Shown here piece after piece: positions 45,957-56,636 of a stretch of 64,000 nucleotides of DNA; within the stretch, counting starts at the first letter, position 1, and each line of letters starts with the position of its first letter. The stretch is from Patella vulgata (taxonomy: Eukaryota; Mollusca; Gastropoda; Patellidae). Made by a program: the position numbers and the translations under genes. The notes beneath the pieces were generated by a model. It did not search any database. It had not been told where the DNA came from and saw only the letters and a program-made list of their open reading frames with translations. The DNA lies in assembly GCF_932274485.2 (NCBI RefSeq), contig NC_065881.2:11814613-11878612 (forward strand). Reading direction: 5' to 3'.

Positions 45957-48900
45957 ATGGCGGCGCCCATGGAGCAATGTCTATTGTGTCACGAAAGTCT
46001 ACCGAAAAAGAGTCGAAGGTCGTTGTTTGTTAAGGAATTTGCTTTGATGACACAGCTAGTTGAAGTCTTGGGATACATGCCCCAGAATGATGACAGTTCC
46101 TCGCGATATGTTTGCAGTTTTTGCTTTTCAAAGTTAAATAAATTACAAAAACTTGATTACGATATTGTGCATATACTTAACCGATTGAGAGAAGAAAAAA
46201 TGGCCTTGTTAAACATAATGCGAGCTAAGTTTTTGACACAGCCATCGGTTATAGATCATGAAAACCCATTGTGTGGCACTACTATTCAAAAAACATCTCT
46301 GTGTAGTATTACATCACGTGATGAAAATAACATTGACAAGTGTTCAACACTACCTCCAATACTTTCAAAAATGCCTGCATGTACTTTGTCGTCTGTCAGT
46401 AATAGCAGAAGTATTACTACGCCGCCAACCTTCTTGTCAGACGTTACATCAATTCATCAAACAGGAACATTACCTGTAACAATATTACAGTGTCCATCAT
46501 ATTCTGTGCCAATATCAAAACAGATTGCCATAGCACCAAAACCAATGCCCATATCTACACCTGCTCAGATTATGTCTTCAAAATCAGGCTCATGTAGACG
46601 TAAGCGCTCACCTAAACTTACTCCCGGCCTTTCAGCACTCAAACGTAAGAAATCATCAACCACAAATAAAATGTCAGTGCAGTTAATTAGACCTACAGCA
46701 GAAATGGTAATATTTATTGGCTTAGAAAGTTACTTGGGATTCCCAAGCCTTGTTAAGTGCATGATCTGGCGAAAAAAAGGCATTTAATTCTTCGGATGGA
46801 ACCAGAAAAGGAGCTCCAACAGTACACTGTTTGGTTTTCAAATAAAAGAACCCCCGAGTTCCACTGGTACACGTCAACTGGCGGGGTTTCGATTCCCCAG
46901 TAGTACATGACAAGGAGTAGTGTCGCCTGTTCAACCGTGGGGTTTTCTCCGGGTCCTCCGGTTTCCTCGCACTGCTAAAGACCCCTACGCGCAAGCGAAT
47001 TATTGAAATAAAATTGAACCATGTGTTAGTCCCGAAATGACTTAGTTTGGACGTTAAACCCCATTTCTCTCTCTCTCTCTCTCTCTCTCTCCACTGGTAC
47101 ACTGCTTGGCTTGCATTTTTTTAATAATGTTATAAAACTTTTATATTTCACAGGACAATAATGATGTTATATCTTTCTATTTCAGGAAACAGATGTTATA
47201 ATTTTTATATTACAGGAATCAAATGGTGTTACAACTTTAATATATTACAGGAAGCTAAACTAATGATGTTACAACTTTTATATTACAGGAAACTAATGAT
47301 GTTATAACAGGGCCTATTTTAAGGTTTTATTGACGAAGCACGGTTTCCGGAGATGGAAGTTTTTTGATTGGGTTTCCCCACTTTGGTTTCCGACAAAATT
47401 TCCAAAACGTGACTCACGATTTTCCACACAGACTTTGTAGCTCAATTTAGCTTCTTCCATCACCGTTATTAGCTCTAATTTGTTGGAATAAACCTTCTGA
47501 AATCGTGACCAATTAGTTGTGACCAAAACAAAGGCTCACCAGAAGTGAAATAAATAACTTCCTGAATTATCACCAGGCTTACACTTTTAAAACAAAACAA
47601 GCGGTTGGCATACTCGATACGCCGAGATTCTGTAAGATATGGATAGGGAACAGGGAAAATCGATAGGGCTCAACCTCTCATTGTCCCAATGCTACACATC
47701 GAATATGAAACTTTAGCCTATATCGCATTCACAAGGTTTTTGGCAAAGTTTGGTAACTCGATGGGGTCGCTTCCACAAGGTTTTCCAGGGGGATTAACTC
47801 CGGAACAGAAGGTCGCGGAATGCTGATTATCGGTATGATTCTTGCTCCCGTGTTCTCAATTCATCACAATATAAATCTCACAAACTTTGTTACACTCTGT
47901 GTATGTAAGGACATAATCCAAGCAGATGCACCAAAATCGAATTCAACCAAGATCTTTTGATCCCCAAGATCTAAAACGGTCAAATATTGAGGCCTAAATT
48001 AAAATTTTCATACTATTGACATTTGTATTTATAGCTGCGTATCGGTATTATTGGCAGTCCAAAGAAACGCCCAAAAGCAGACGAACCTTTACTGTAACAT
48101 GCAGCTGACTACTTCCGTCAACAACAGCTTTATTTTACATACAATCCACGAAATTGAATTGAAACCAAACGCAGTGATTGATGATCACAATGATTGTTAA
48201 TGACACACTTGCTAAATTTCCTCATGCAATCTTTTCAGATTCACAAGGATACATAACATACCATGATACCATCTTTTCAAAGCATGGATTTTAGATTCTC
48301 CAAGCACAGATTTTTCATTTCGAGGCACGTCCGTGTCTGTAGGCACGTTAAAATAGGCCCTGTGTTATAACTTTTATATATCACAGGAAGCTAAACTAAT
48401 GATGTTTTAAATATATTACAGGAATCAAATGATATTATAACTTTTATACATTACAGGAAGCTAAACTAAGGAGGTTATAACTTTTATATTACAGGAATCA
48501 AATGATGTTAAAACTTTTCATCAATGTGTTGTATGTGATGAGATTTTTCAACAATACAGTGACCTAGAAGTCCATAATAAAATACATGTTAAAGAAGAGA
48601 AAACCGATGATAGTGACAACCATAATACAATACCAGCACATGTCTACGGTGGTAAAACTGATGATATGGATGAAAACTGTCCAATACATTTTGAAAAATT
48701 GCAAACTGAAGGAGAAAAATATTGCGAAATACTTGTGAAAGAAGAGAAATTGGGTGGCGAAGTAACTTATTATGAATGTAAATTGTGCGGCGAAATATTT
48801 CACGATCACAGGGGTTTAGAAGAACATTGTAAAATACATGTTAAAGAAGAATCTGAACCAAGTTCGTCACATCAATGTAAAATTTGTAACATTAGTTTTA

Positions 48901-49667
48901 CACAGTACTGTGATCTCGAGGCACATCATGGGTGTCACGTCAAAAATGATACAAATCAATCTAATGACATTCACGTAGGAATACAGCAACAGAAAAATAA
49001 AGGGTTTTTGTGCAACTTTTGTGCTCACTCATGTAAATCAAAAGGTCATCTGAATATTCATTTGCGAATTCATACAGGGGAAAAACCCTTTAAGTGTAAT
49101 CTTTGTAGTAAGGCTTTCATTGAAAAGAGTAAACTGAATATTCACATAAGGACTCATACCGGGGAAAAGCCCTATAAATGTGGTGTTTGCAATAAATCAT
49201 TTAATTACAAACATAGTCTACAGATACACATAACAACCCATACAGGGGAAAAACCCGCCCACTGTGACGTTTGTAATAAATCATTTCCTTCTCTCGGTTA
49301 TCTTAGGAAGCACAAACGAATACATACTGGTGAAAAACCTTATAAGTGTAATGTATGTGGAATGACCTTTAATGATGGTAGTAACCTCCAGAAACACGCA
49401 AAAACTCATTCGGGTGTGAAGCCCTTTAAATGTGATGTTTGTGGTAAATCATTTATTCAGAATAGTACGCTACGAATACACATACGAACCCACACGGGCG
49501 AGAAGCCTTATAAATGTTGTTTTTGTGATATGTCGTTTAAGGATTCTAGTAATCTAACCAAACATACTAGGACACATTCTCGTGACTCTAACCAGGAGGT
49601 CTCCTCGGGTTCGCTTCCGATGTTAGCCAAGAAAGTTCCTCAGGATCAACAAGATGCTGTTCCTTGA
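45957..49667 (+). CDS. ZAD-like plus ten-finger C2H2 zinc-finger protein, two exons
   Basis: Predicted nuclear DNA-binding protein. Exon 1 45957-46706 (250 codons, donor GAAATG|GTAATA); exon 2 48495-49667 (acceptor TATATTACAG), phase 0, 640 aa. Residues 8-56 have C8-x2-C11 and C53-x2-C56 with LVEVLGYMPQ between and YVCSFCFSKLNKLQKL, the layout of ZAD dimerisation domains (ZNF276 in vertebrates, many in arthropods). A basic segment near the exon 1 end (RRKRSP, LKRKK) may be nuclear targeting. Exon 2 encodes ten C2H2 fingers, the first CVVCDEIF...HNKIH, several joined by TGEKP linkers. The ATG at 48666 is internal: the frame runs 57 codons further left to the acceptor and adds a finger. After finger ten the C-terminus comes from SINE-like sequence. 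DNA target unknown. Confidence 0.88.
46867..47092 (+). mobile_element. SINE family A in the zinc-finger gene intron
   Basis: From GTCAACTGGCGGGGTTTCG to the CT tail; part of the ACACAAACTAGG-equivalent block is deleted. It sits just upstream of the splice-acceptor array. Confidence 0.8.
47140..48494 (+). repeat. Tandem array of nine 3' splice sites
   Basis: Units of 30-39 bp, each holding the first bases of exon 2 (GAATCAAATGATGTT or GAAGCTAAACTAATGATG) followed by the intron end (ATAACTTTTATATTACAG). AG positions end at 47153, 47185, 47215, 47250, 47288, 48386, 48421, 48455 and 48494. Only the last joins exon 1 in an open frame; the three just upstream run into stops. The hAT element at 47308-48362 lies inside the fifth unit. 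Confidence 0.9.
47308..48362. mobile_element. Nonautonomous hAT element with perfect target duplication
   Basis: Perfect 15-bp inverted ends (CAGGGCCTATTTTAA) and identical 8-bp flanks TGTTATAA at 47300-47307 and 48363-48370, as for hAT transposases. 1055 bp, no transposase frame. A diverged shorter relative is at 43975-44428. Confidence 0.92.
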
Positions 49668-49868
49668 TCACTGACAAGGACAAACCAAAGTGGAAAGTAC
49701 CAAGGAACTTTCTCAATGTTGTTCCTTGCCAGGCACTCTGTCCTTGATCACTGACAAGGGCAAACCAAGCTGGAAAGTAAGGGGAAACTTTCTCGGCCAT
49801 ACCAGGATTGAACCTGGGACCTTCTGGTTTGTGAGCTAGCACCTTATTCACTGAGCCATCATGACTTT
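49610..49868 (-). mobile_element. SINE family C, partly exonised
   Basis: Reverse-oriented: TTAGCCAAGAAAGTTCCTCA on the left, a doubled TTGATCACTGACAAGG segment, then GGCCATACCAGGATTGAACC and ATTCACTGAGCCATCATGAC at the head. Its left 58 bp supply the last codons and the stop of the zinc-finger protein. Confidence 0.75.
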
Positions 49869-49914
49869 TATATTACGATGATGTCACATGCAAAGGAGAC
49901 ATCTATATCTACAT

Positions 49915-50560
49915 GTACTTGTTGTATATCTACCCTGAGAATATAAATCTAATCGTTGTATATCGGAATATAAATCTAATTGTTGTATATCCACCCTGAG
50001 AATATAAATCGAATTGTTGTATATCTACCCTGAGAATATAAATCGAATTGTTGTATATCAGAATATAAATCTAATCATTGTATATCCATCCTGAGAATAT
50101 AAATCTAATTGTTGTATATCAGAATATAAATCTAATTGTTGTATATCAGAATATAAATCTAATCGTTCTAATCGGAATATAAATCTAATTGTTGTGTATG
50201 ATCTCTGGAATATAAATCAAATTGTTGTGTATGATCTCTGGAATATAAATCTAATTGTTGTATATCTACATGTACCTAGTTCGAGCAGAAGAGTAGGTCT
50301 TTAAACCTGTTTCATTTGTATATCTACCCTGAGAATATATATCTAATTGCTGTATATCTACCCTGGGAATATAAGTGTAATCACTGTATGTTTACCTTGG
50401 GAATATAAATCTAATCATTGTATATGATCTCTGGAATATAAATCTAATTATTGTAAATCTTCTAGGGAATATAAATCGAATTGTTGTGTAGCTTTCCTGG
50501 GGAATATTAATCTAATTGTTGTATATGATCCCTGGGAATATAAATCTAATTGTTCTAATA
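49915..50560. repeat. About 35-bp minisatellite (GAATATAAATCTAATTGTTG)
   Basis: Some 17 units alternating two spacers (TATATCTACCCTGA and TATGATCTCTG). A short SINE B tail piece (GAGTAGGTCTTTAAACC) lies near 50290. Confidence 0.85.
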
Positions 50561-50699
50561 TAGGCTACGTGTATTGAATTCAGCTGTTTTTTTTATATCA
50601 TTTGTATGTTTGTGGTTTGTGCTTTATTGTGCAGGTTTCCTGAATTGTGTTTACATCAGGAATACTCTCGATTGACAAAGAGACACAGACAATTCTTTT

Positions 50700-50890
50700 A
50701 AATGTGATTTATTTATTACATTGTGTAGTCAGACAACTAGTACTGTCAATTTTTTAGTCAGATATCTAGTCCTGTCAAATGTCATAATGAAATTGTTTAG
50801 TCATTTATCTAGTCCCGTCAACTGTGATCGTAATGAAATTTTTTTTAGTCAGATATTTAGTTCTGTCAACTGTTATTATAATGGAATAAA
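50700..50890. repeat. Short tandem repeat (AGTCAGATATCTAGTCCTGT)
   Basis: Four units of about 45-50 bp. Unique sequence up to 51830 follows; a segment with GCATGCGAGTGACTTAG near 51670 recurs at 52325. No gene seen. Confidence 0.7.
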
Positions 50891-51831
50891 GTGACATAAT
50901 ATTTTGTTTCTGTGTTATTATTTCAGTTGTGTGCAAAGAGGGCGGTGAGCATCCAATTCAGGGGGCATCCAATCCATTCAAAGAGTGACATCAAATTATA
51001 AGTTTTTTTTAAATTTGAAATTATCGCCATAAACTTTGTTGTATAACCAACCTGTTCTACCTTAATTTGAATCAAAAGTTTATTTCATCTGCTTTAACAT
51101 TTTTAAAATGTCTTCTTTCCTCACATTCTTCAGTACCATCGGTAGCCTCTATAACCCTTTTGCTAAAAACCTTGTGAATGCGATAACGCGGTGGACACAT
51201 TAGCTGAATGATGTGGCCAAATTGTTCAGCCAAATCCAATCGGAGCCAAAATTCGGCTAATGTATCCACTCATATCGAGAAATCACATGAATGTTTGTAG
51301 ACATGGTCGCTGCCATGTTTAATCGTGAGGTGAAAGGTGTTGCAATTGATGGGTGAAACGGGCGAATCATTCCTCAGTTTGTCCACTCATTTGGCTGAAT
51401 CTCATCCGGCTGCAGTTCGGTACCAAATGATTTGGCCAGTCTGTTCAATGCTTAAATTCTAAAGTTTTAAACATATTCTTTTCAAATTTAATATGAAGCA
51501 TTGCGGTAATGAGAGGAAGAATTCTATTGATATTGTGTGTATTTCCACGTTTTGTGTTGCTACCTCAAAACTTATTTTACTTGGAAAAACTCATTAGAAA
51601 ACCAAGCTATATTTATTAAAAAGAAATAGATGAAACGTCTACCACTAATAAATGGCCAGTCCTCAGCATGCGAGTGACTTAGTTGGGTTGTTGCGTTCCT
51701 CGTCCAGAATGAGAAAATCCTGCTGACAAGATGTGTAGGTAGACCTAACAGACATTGCAAGCAATCGGTATCAAAAGAAGTGAATGGATCTGTGGGCCCC
51801 TCGACTTGGCAAACCTCAACAGTACTGTTAG

Positions 51832-52030
51832 TGCTAAATGATAAGGCCAGCTCAATTTTTCGTCATAGGTCACGAGATGTAAACGGAGCTAGCGCTAATT
51901 CCAACCCTAACCCTAATGCTTACCCTAACCCTAACCTACAATCTCGCCAACAGTCACGTGCCCTAACCTTATTTACATCTCAGCGACCTTGACAAAAATT
52001 GAGCTGTCCTTAACAAATAGATTTAGCCCA
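51832..52030. mobile_element. Telomere-like foldback MITE, family T
   Basis: Contains CCAACCCTAACCCTAATGC and CCCTAACCCTAACC in this orientation, with arms GATAAGGCCAGCTCAATTTT and AAAATTGAGCTGTCCTTAAC. Confidence 0.85.
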
Positions 52031-52118
52031 ACAGTACCCTACATCTAGCTGTAGACTGTAGAGCACCAGAATCTAGCGAGGTTTTCCGAGTATGGGTCGG
52101 CTGCCAGAGTCTACAGCT

Positions 52119-52315
52119 AAATCTATTTGATAAGGCCAGCTCCATTTTCGTCAAGGTCGCTGAGATGTAAATAAGATTAGGGCCTGTGATTGTTGGCGAG
52201 AGTGTAGGTTAGGTCCTCAATTAGGGTTGGGATTAGCGCTAGCCCTGTTTTAGTGGTTACATCTCGTGACCTTTGACCAATCATGAAGTTGGCCTTATCA
52301 AATAGATCTAACCCA
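52119..52315. mobile_element. Telomere-like foldback MITE, family T, opposite orientation
   Basis: Core reads GGTTAGGTCCTCAATTAGGG, opposite to its neighbour 90 bp away. Arms AAATCTATTTGATAAGGCC and GGCCTTATCAAATAGATC are nearly perfect. Confidence 0.85.
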
Positions 52316-52475
52316 TCGTCCACTGCATGCGAGAGTGAGTTAATCGGGTTGTCGTGTTCCTCGTCCATAATGGATAACATAATGTATTAACATTAGTGAT
52401 GGCCGCTGCCAAATTACTTCATTAGAGTCGCCTGTGATCCAATCTGATTAAAATACAAACACAAACTACATGTAG

Positions 52476-52594
52476 GTCAATTGAAATGTGTGGCTTGTGG
52501 TAAACCATTTCCGACCAATGACAAGCTCTGGAGACATGCCAATATTCATGTAGATGACAGACTTCGACTCTTCTTTCAAGTGTGGAATTTCTAA
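52476..52594 (+). pseudogene. Isolated C2H2 finger exon
   Basis: The frame from 52478 encodes LKCVACGKPFPTNDKLWRHA, then NIH and VDDRLRLFFQVWNF before a stop overlapping AATAAA. It has one complete C2H2 finger and an AG just before it (CATGTAG). It may be an alternative last exon of the zinc-finger gene 2.8 kb upstream or the severed original 3' end. No start codon of its own. Confidence 0.55.
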
Positions 52595-52657
52595 ATAAAA
52601 GAATGTTTTATGATGAAATTAGCCTAAAGAACGACACAAATCTTTTATATTAAAGGA

Positions 52658-52990
52658 ATTTTTTTTTTTTTTTTTTTTTTTTAGAATAGTTTATTTACAA
52701 AAAAATATAAATACACCCAAATATGCATGCAATATACAATTTAACATTAACATTTACTTCAGAGTCAATATTTAATTATTTACATTTACTTCAAAGTCAA
52801 TATTATTATACATACAAAGTGTAATTTACATATGATAGATTTATACTACTTTAAACATAAATAATCAGTGCAGTGTTTGTAATAAAGACATACAAGACCT
52901 AGAGACATAGAAAACTTTAATTAGTGTATTGTCAGAGTTCATACCAGACTTTAATCGTGTATTGTCACACTGCACTTTAATCAGTGTATG
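52658..52990 (-). mobile_element. 3' end of a retrocopy with poly(A) tail
   Basis: A run of over 20 T on the plus strand is followed after about a dozen bases by the inverse of AATAAAC, so the minus strand reads as a transcript end with signal and tail. The body is AT-rich and its source is not recognised. Confidence 0.5.
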
Positions 52991-53006
52991 TCAGAGTTCA
53001 TCCGGC

Positions 53007-53172
53007 CATTCCAATCTCATGGGTTTTCTCTGGGTCCTCCAGTTTCCTCCCACTGCCCAAGATCCTTACGCGCAAGCGAATTATTGAAATAAAATTGAAC
53101 CATTTTTAGTCCCGAAATGACCTAGTTTGTGTCAAGTGGCATTGAACCTCATTTTTAAATCTCTCTCTCTCA
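53007..53172 (+). mobile_element. SINE family A, 3' two thirds
   Basis: From CCAATCTCATGGGTTTTCTC to a short CT tail; GTGTCAAGTGGCATTGAACC replaces the usual ACGTTAAACC. Confidence 0.75.
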
Positions 53173-53556
53173 TCCGATCATTATTAATTCTATGTCATTA
53201 TGCAATCAGAAAACTGTTTTTGAAAGCTATTCACTTATTTGATACAATTTCAATGATTAGATTTTGGATGGTTTGAATCTTCTTAATTATCATATTTCAC
53301 ATGTTTATTTAGTTTCAGTTATTATAGAAGTCGTTGCTAACAGGTCGCATCGTTCATGGAAAATTTCATAAAAATCCATGCAGGCATAACTGAGAAAATT
53401 AGACTTTTTTAGTCAATTCACCCTTTCTCATTATGATTTTAGGCCAAGTTTGGAACATAGTGAACAAAGCTTGCAGTTTTGTAGTTTATCAAATCAACCC
53501 ATTTAACAAAACCTACAGTGCTAGGTTTAAAATGTGCATTTTAGAAGTCTTCTGAA

Positions 53557-53700
53557 GAGAGAGAGAGAGAGAGAGAGAGAGGGTTCAATTTTATTTCAAT
53601 AATTCGCTTGCGCATAGAGGTGTTTAGCAGTTGGGGAAAATGAAGAACCCAGAGACAGCTCATGAGGTTGACCTGGTGACCCTACACGCATTTCACACGA
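53557..53700 (-). mobile_element. SINE family A, diverged
   Basis: The GA tail joins directly to GGTTCAATTTTATTTCAATA, skipping the ACACAAACTAGG block. Sequence to 54130 is unique and without a gene. Confidence 0.7.
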
Positions 53701-54130
53701 CTCAACAATAATAGCTTTAATACAAGTTCAATTCAATTGTCGTATTATTATTTTGGACTAATAATAATATTTCTCAATGTGCTCCCATTTTATCACATTT
53801 GCCTGTTGAAAGATAATGGACTATATGCTTGCATTACCAAGGAAGATTTGCCTGTAGCTGCATTGAATGAAATATTAAATTAGATTATTCACTTCTTTCA
53901 AACCATACAGATACAGCCATTGTAAATGACGTTTGAATAGAATATTTGACAGTTAACTTTTTACCCGGATGGTCGTGTGATAGATTATGTTTCGTTGAAT
54001 AAGTGTTGAATAAACATAGAGATATAAAAAATGTAGATTTTGTTTAGAACAGTTTCCGTTTGAATTTGTGAATTAAATTATCTTTAAGTTTATTCAACCA
54101 CCCGGAGACCACTCCTTTCAATTTATATTT

Positions 54131-54430
54131 AAAGGTGCATTATGTAAGAGCTAAATCCGCCCATTGCAGTTCTTTTATTTTTAAAGGTATATTATGTAAG
54201 AGCTAAATCCGCCTATTGCAGGTCTTTTATTTTTTAAGGGTATATTATGTAAGAGCCACGACCTTGGAAGGTCTTTACTTTGGTTTCAAATGATATACAA
54301 ATTATCAATTAGACATTTATTCACACGACAAGCCTATAATCAACTCTCTAGAACATCGAATGGCTGAGACGTCAACAGGTTGAAATACGATCGATATTTA
54401 ATGATTTACTTTAAAAATGGAGAAGAGAGA
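54131..54430. mobile_element. MITE family M with a triplicated end
   Basis: The left end (GCATTATGTAAGAGC... and variants with TATATTATGTAAGAGC) occurs three times in a row at 57-bp steps before the body starts. The right end is lost where a SINE B begins. Confidence 0.75.
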
Positions 54431-54440
54431 CGTAGTCTCA

Positions 54441-54750
54441 AATGAAATGAAATGAAATGGGGTTTAACGTCCTACTGTTCTGGTCCTATACTGGGCTAAT
54501 AAAGACGGGCATACGCCATACAGTGTGCTAAAAGGGAAATTTTGCCCGGGCAGCGGCACTATCGCCTACTCTTATATCAAATTCCAACTGCCAAGGGATC
54601 TTTTACGTGCATTCCAATGTATACACGGGACCTCGGTTTTTCGTCTCATCCGAAGGACTAGACAGCTGTCCTTGTCAAGCCCTCTGTCCTGCATCCCTGA
54701 CAAGGGGGAACCACGCCGGAAAATCCGGACGAACTTTCTCGGCCAATGCA
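54441..54750 (-). mobile_element. SINE family B, nearly full length
   Basis: From GAAATGAAATGAAATGGGG to AACTTTCTCGGCCAATGCA; the tRNA-like head is lost. Confidence 0.85.
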
Positions 54751-54879
54751 TGTATGGTTTCTCATTTGTCATGATTGGTTGTCCAATTAAAATTATTTAC
54801 CCCTATAATCCGTCATATGTATATTGCCTTTGATCATGTTGTTTTTTAATCCTTTGATCTTGTTGTTGTCATGCATGGT

Positions 54880-55025
54880 TTCTGAATTGTTGTTATTGCT
54901 TGTCTATATATAATTGCTCTACACATTTGTTACTGTACTTGCTTGAAAACTTTGAGAGAATACTCTTCGAAACGTCGCCCAAATAAATCAGTAATTGTTC
55001 TTCCATAAGTATGTGTTATAGTTTA
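54880..55025 (+). repeat. Second copy of the CTCTTCGAAACGTCG element
   Basis: GAGAGAATACTCTTCGAAAC, AAATAAATCAG and GTATGTGTTATAGTTTATT align with 44600-44730. The stem-like GAGAG...CTCTTC before GAAAC is kept in both. Confidence 0.45.
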
Positions 55026-55322
55026 TTGTAATAACTTACTGTGATAAAATGCAGTCCAAGTCAGGTGTGAAAGAATAGATGCTTCTCAGGGCATTAGGTC
55101 TGTAAAATGGGTGTTCTTGTTGAAATTTAATGCACTTAATAGTTTAAATCATGCAGAGCTTTACAAGACATAAGTTTGCAAGAGAACTTAATTCCAAAGT
55201 AAGTACCAAGTTCATTCGTTGGACTTTTAGGTTAATTATATAGGTTTTTGTTCTTTGGGGTGTATTTTTCATACATTACAAATGTATATGTATGCATCGC
55301 CTATGGTGATTTTGAGGAACTC

Positions 55323-55745
55323 GTGAAAAAGGGCCACTAGCGAGGCCCTTGAAATTTTCAAGTCCTACTGCCAGGAATGTCAGAAGAAGCACAAGCGACC
55401 AAGGGTGTGGTGCTACGTCCCATTCTCACAAAGGATTTCGCCTCGCGCGCACAAATTGATCTTATTGATATACAGTCCATGGCCCAAGACCACTTGACCA
55501 AGTTTGTTTCTCTACGAGAATTAACTCCAAAGCGTGCTGCTGAGGTTGCCCATCATCTACTGGATAGTTTTCATTTTGTTGGTGTTCCATCTATCCTCCA
55601 GATTGTGGCCCCGATTTGTCATGGTTTATGGTAAACCTCGACACTCTCAAAATCAAGGGTTTGTGGAAAGAGCAAACTATGGTGACATCAAGGATATGCT
55701 TCTTGTTTGGATGGGAGATAATAACAGAAATGTTTGTACGGTGAT
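55323..55745 (+). mobile_element. Fossil integrase-like fragment (KRBA2-like type)
   Basis: A fragment resembling the DDE-integrase core that is annotated in animals as KRAB-A-domain-containing 2-like, with a zinc-binding-like CQECQKKHK, a DFxSRxQxDLID-type segment and a KPRHSQxQGxVERAN-type segment. Such integrases come from LTR or Ginger-type elements. It is broken in a few places and has no partner domains; moderately old. Confidence 0.7.
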
Positions 55746-56268
55746 CCAAATTTTGACACGGAATATTAATTATTTTTCCCTTTAATTTAAAAAAAAAAAA
55801 AAAATGGCCATGTTTCCGATGAGAGCTCACCTCTTTAATATGATTGTACCAACTTTTACTAATATTATTTGGAAAGATTACTTAATTACTGTTTAGAATA
55901 TATATATATATATATAGGCCTACCCTAGGGGATATTCAGAAACAATACAAAACTGCGGAAATGCACTGCTGTTTTCATTAGAGGTAACCAGTGTATTTTA
56001 ATAAGAGACCATTTGCCTACACATGAACAAAAACGGTTTATATGGGCGGCTTATCTGACGGCCCCATTTCACTCGCAAAGAAACACGCTGTCAAAAGTGA
56101 AAATGGACGTTTTTGATTTTTACCAAAAGTAAAATTTACATTTTTACGCTTGAAAATTTTATTATCTTTTGATGTATTTATAAAAAAACATTATTTTAGA
56201 TTTAATTGGGTTTAATTCTTATTTCCACTTAGTACAAAATTCATGCAGATGGTTAAGAGATTTTTGAA

Positions 56269-56628
56269 ATGAAATGAAATGAAATGAAATGAAATGGAGT
56301 TTAACGTCCTACTGCTCTGCTCCTAAACTGGGCTAATGAAGATGGGCATACTCCGCACAGTGTGCTATGAGGGAAATTGTGCCCGGGCATCGGCCCTACG
56401 GCCTACTCTTATATCGAATTCCGACTGCCAAGGGATCTTTTACGTGCACGCCAATGTGTTCACGGGACCTCGGTTTTCGTCCCATCCAAACGACTAGACA
56501 TCTGTCCTTGTCAGGCCCTCCCTCCATCCTGCATCATTGACAAGGGGAAACCACGCTGCAAAATCTAGATGAACTTTCTCGGCCAATGCAGGGATCGAAT
56601 ACCCGACCTCCAGGCTAGCGAGCCAAAG
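56269..56628 (-). mobile_element. SINE family B, full length
   Basis: Five GAAAT units at the tail, then GGAGTTTAACGTCCTACTGC through CCAGGCTAGCGAGCC at the head. It lies against the 3' side of a LINE fragment. Region 55800-56268 is unique, with a TA run near 55900. Confidence 0.85.
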
Positions 56629-56636
56629 AGATTTTT

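Noticed and set aside
48666-49667. Zinc-finger gene starting at the ATG at 48666
   Set aside because: The frame is open for 57 codons upstream to a clear acceptor, encodes another finger there, and matches exon 1 in phase.
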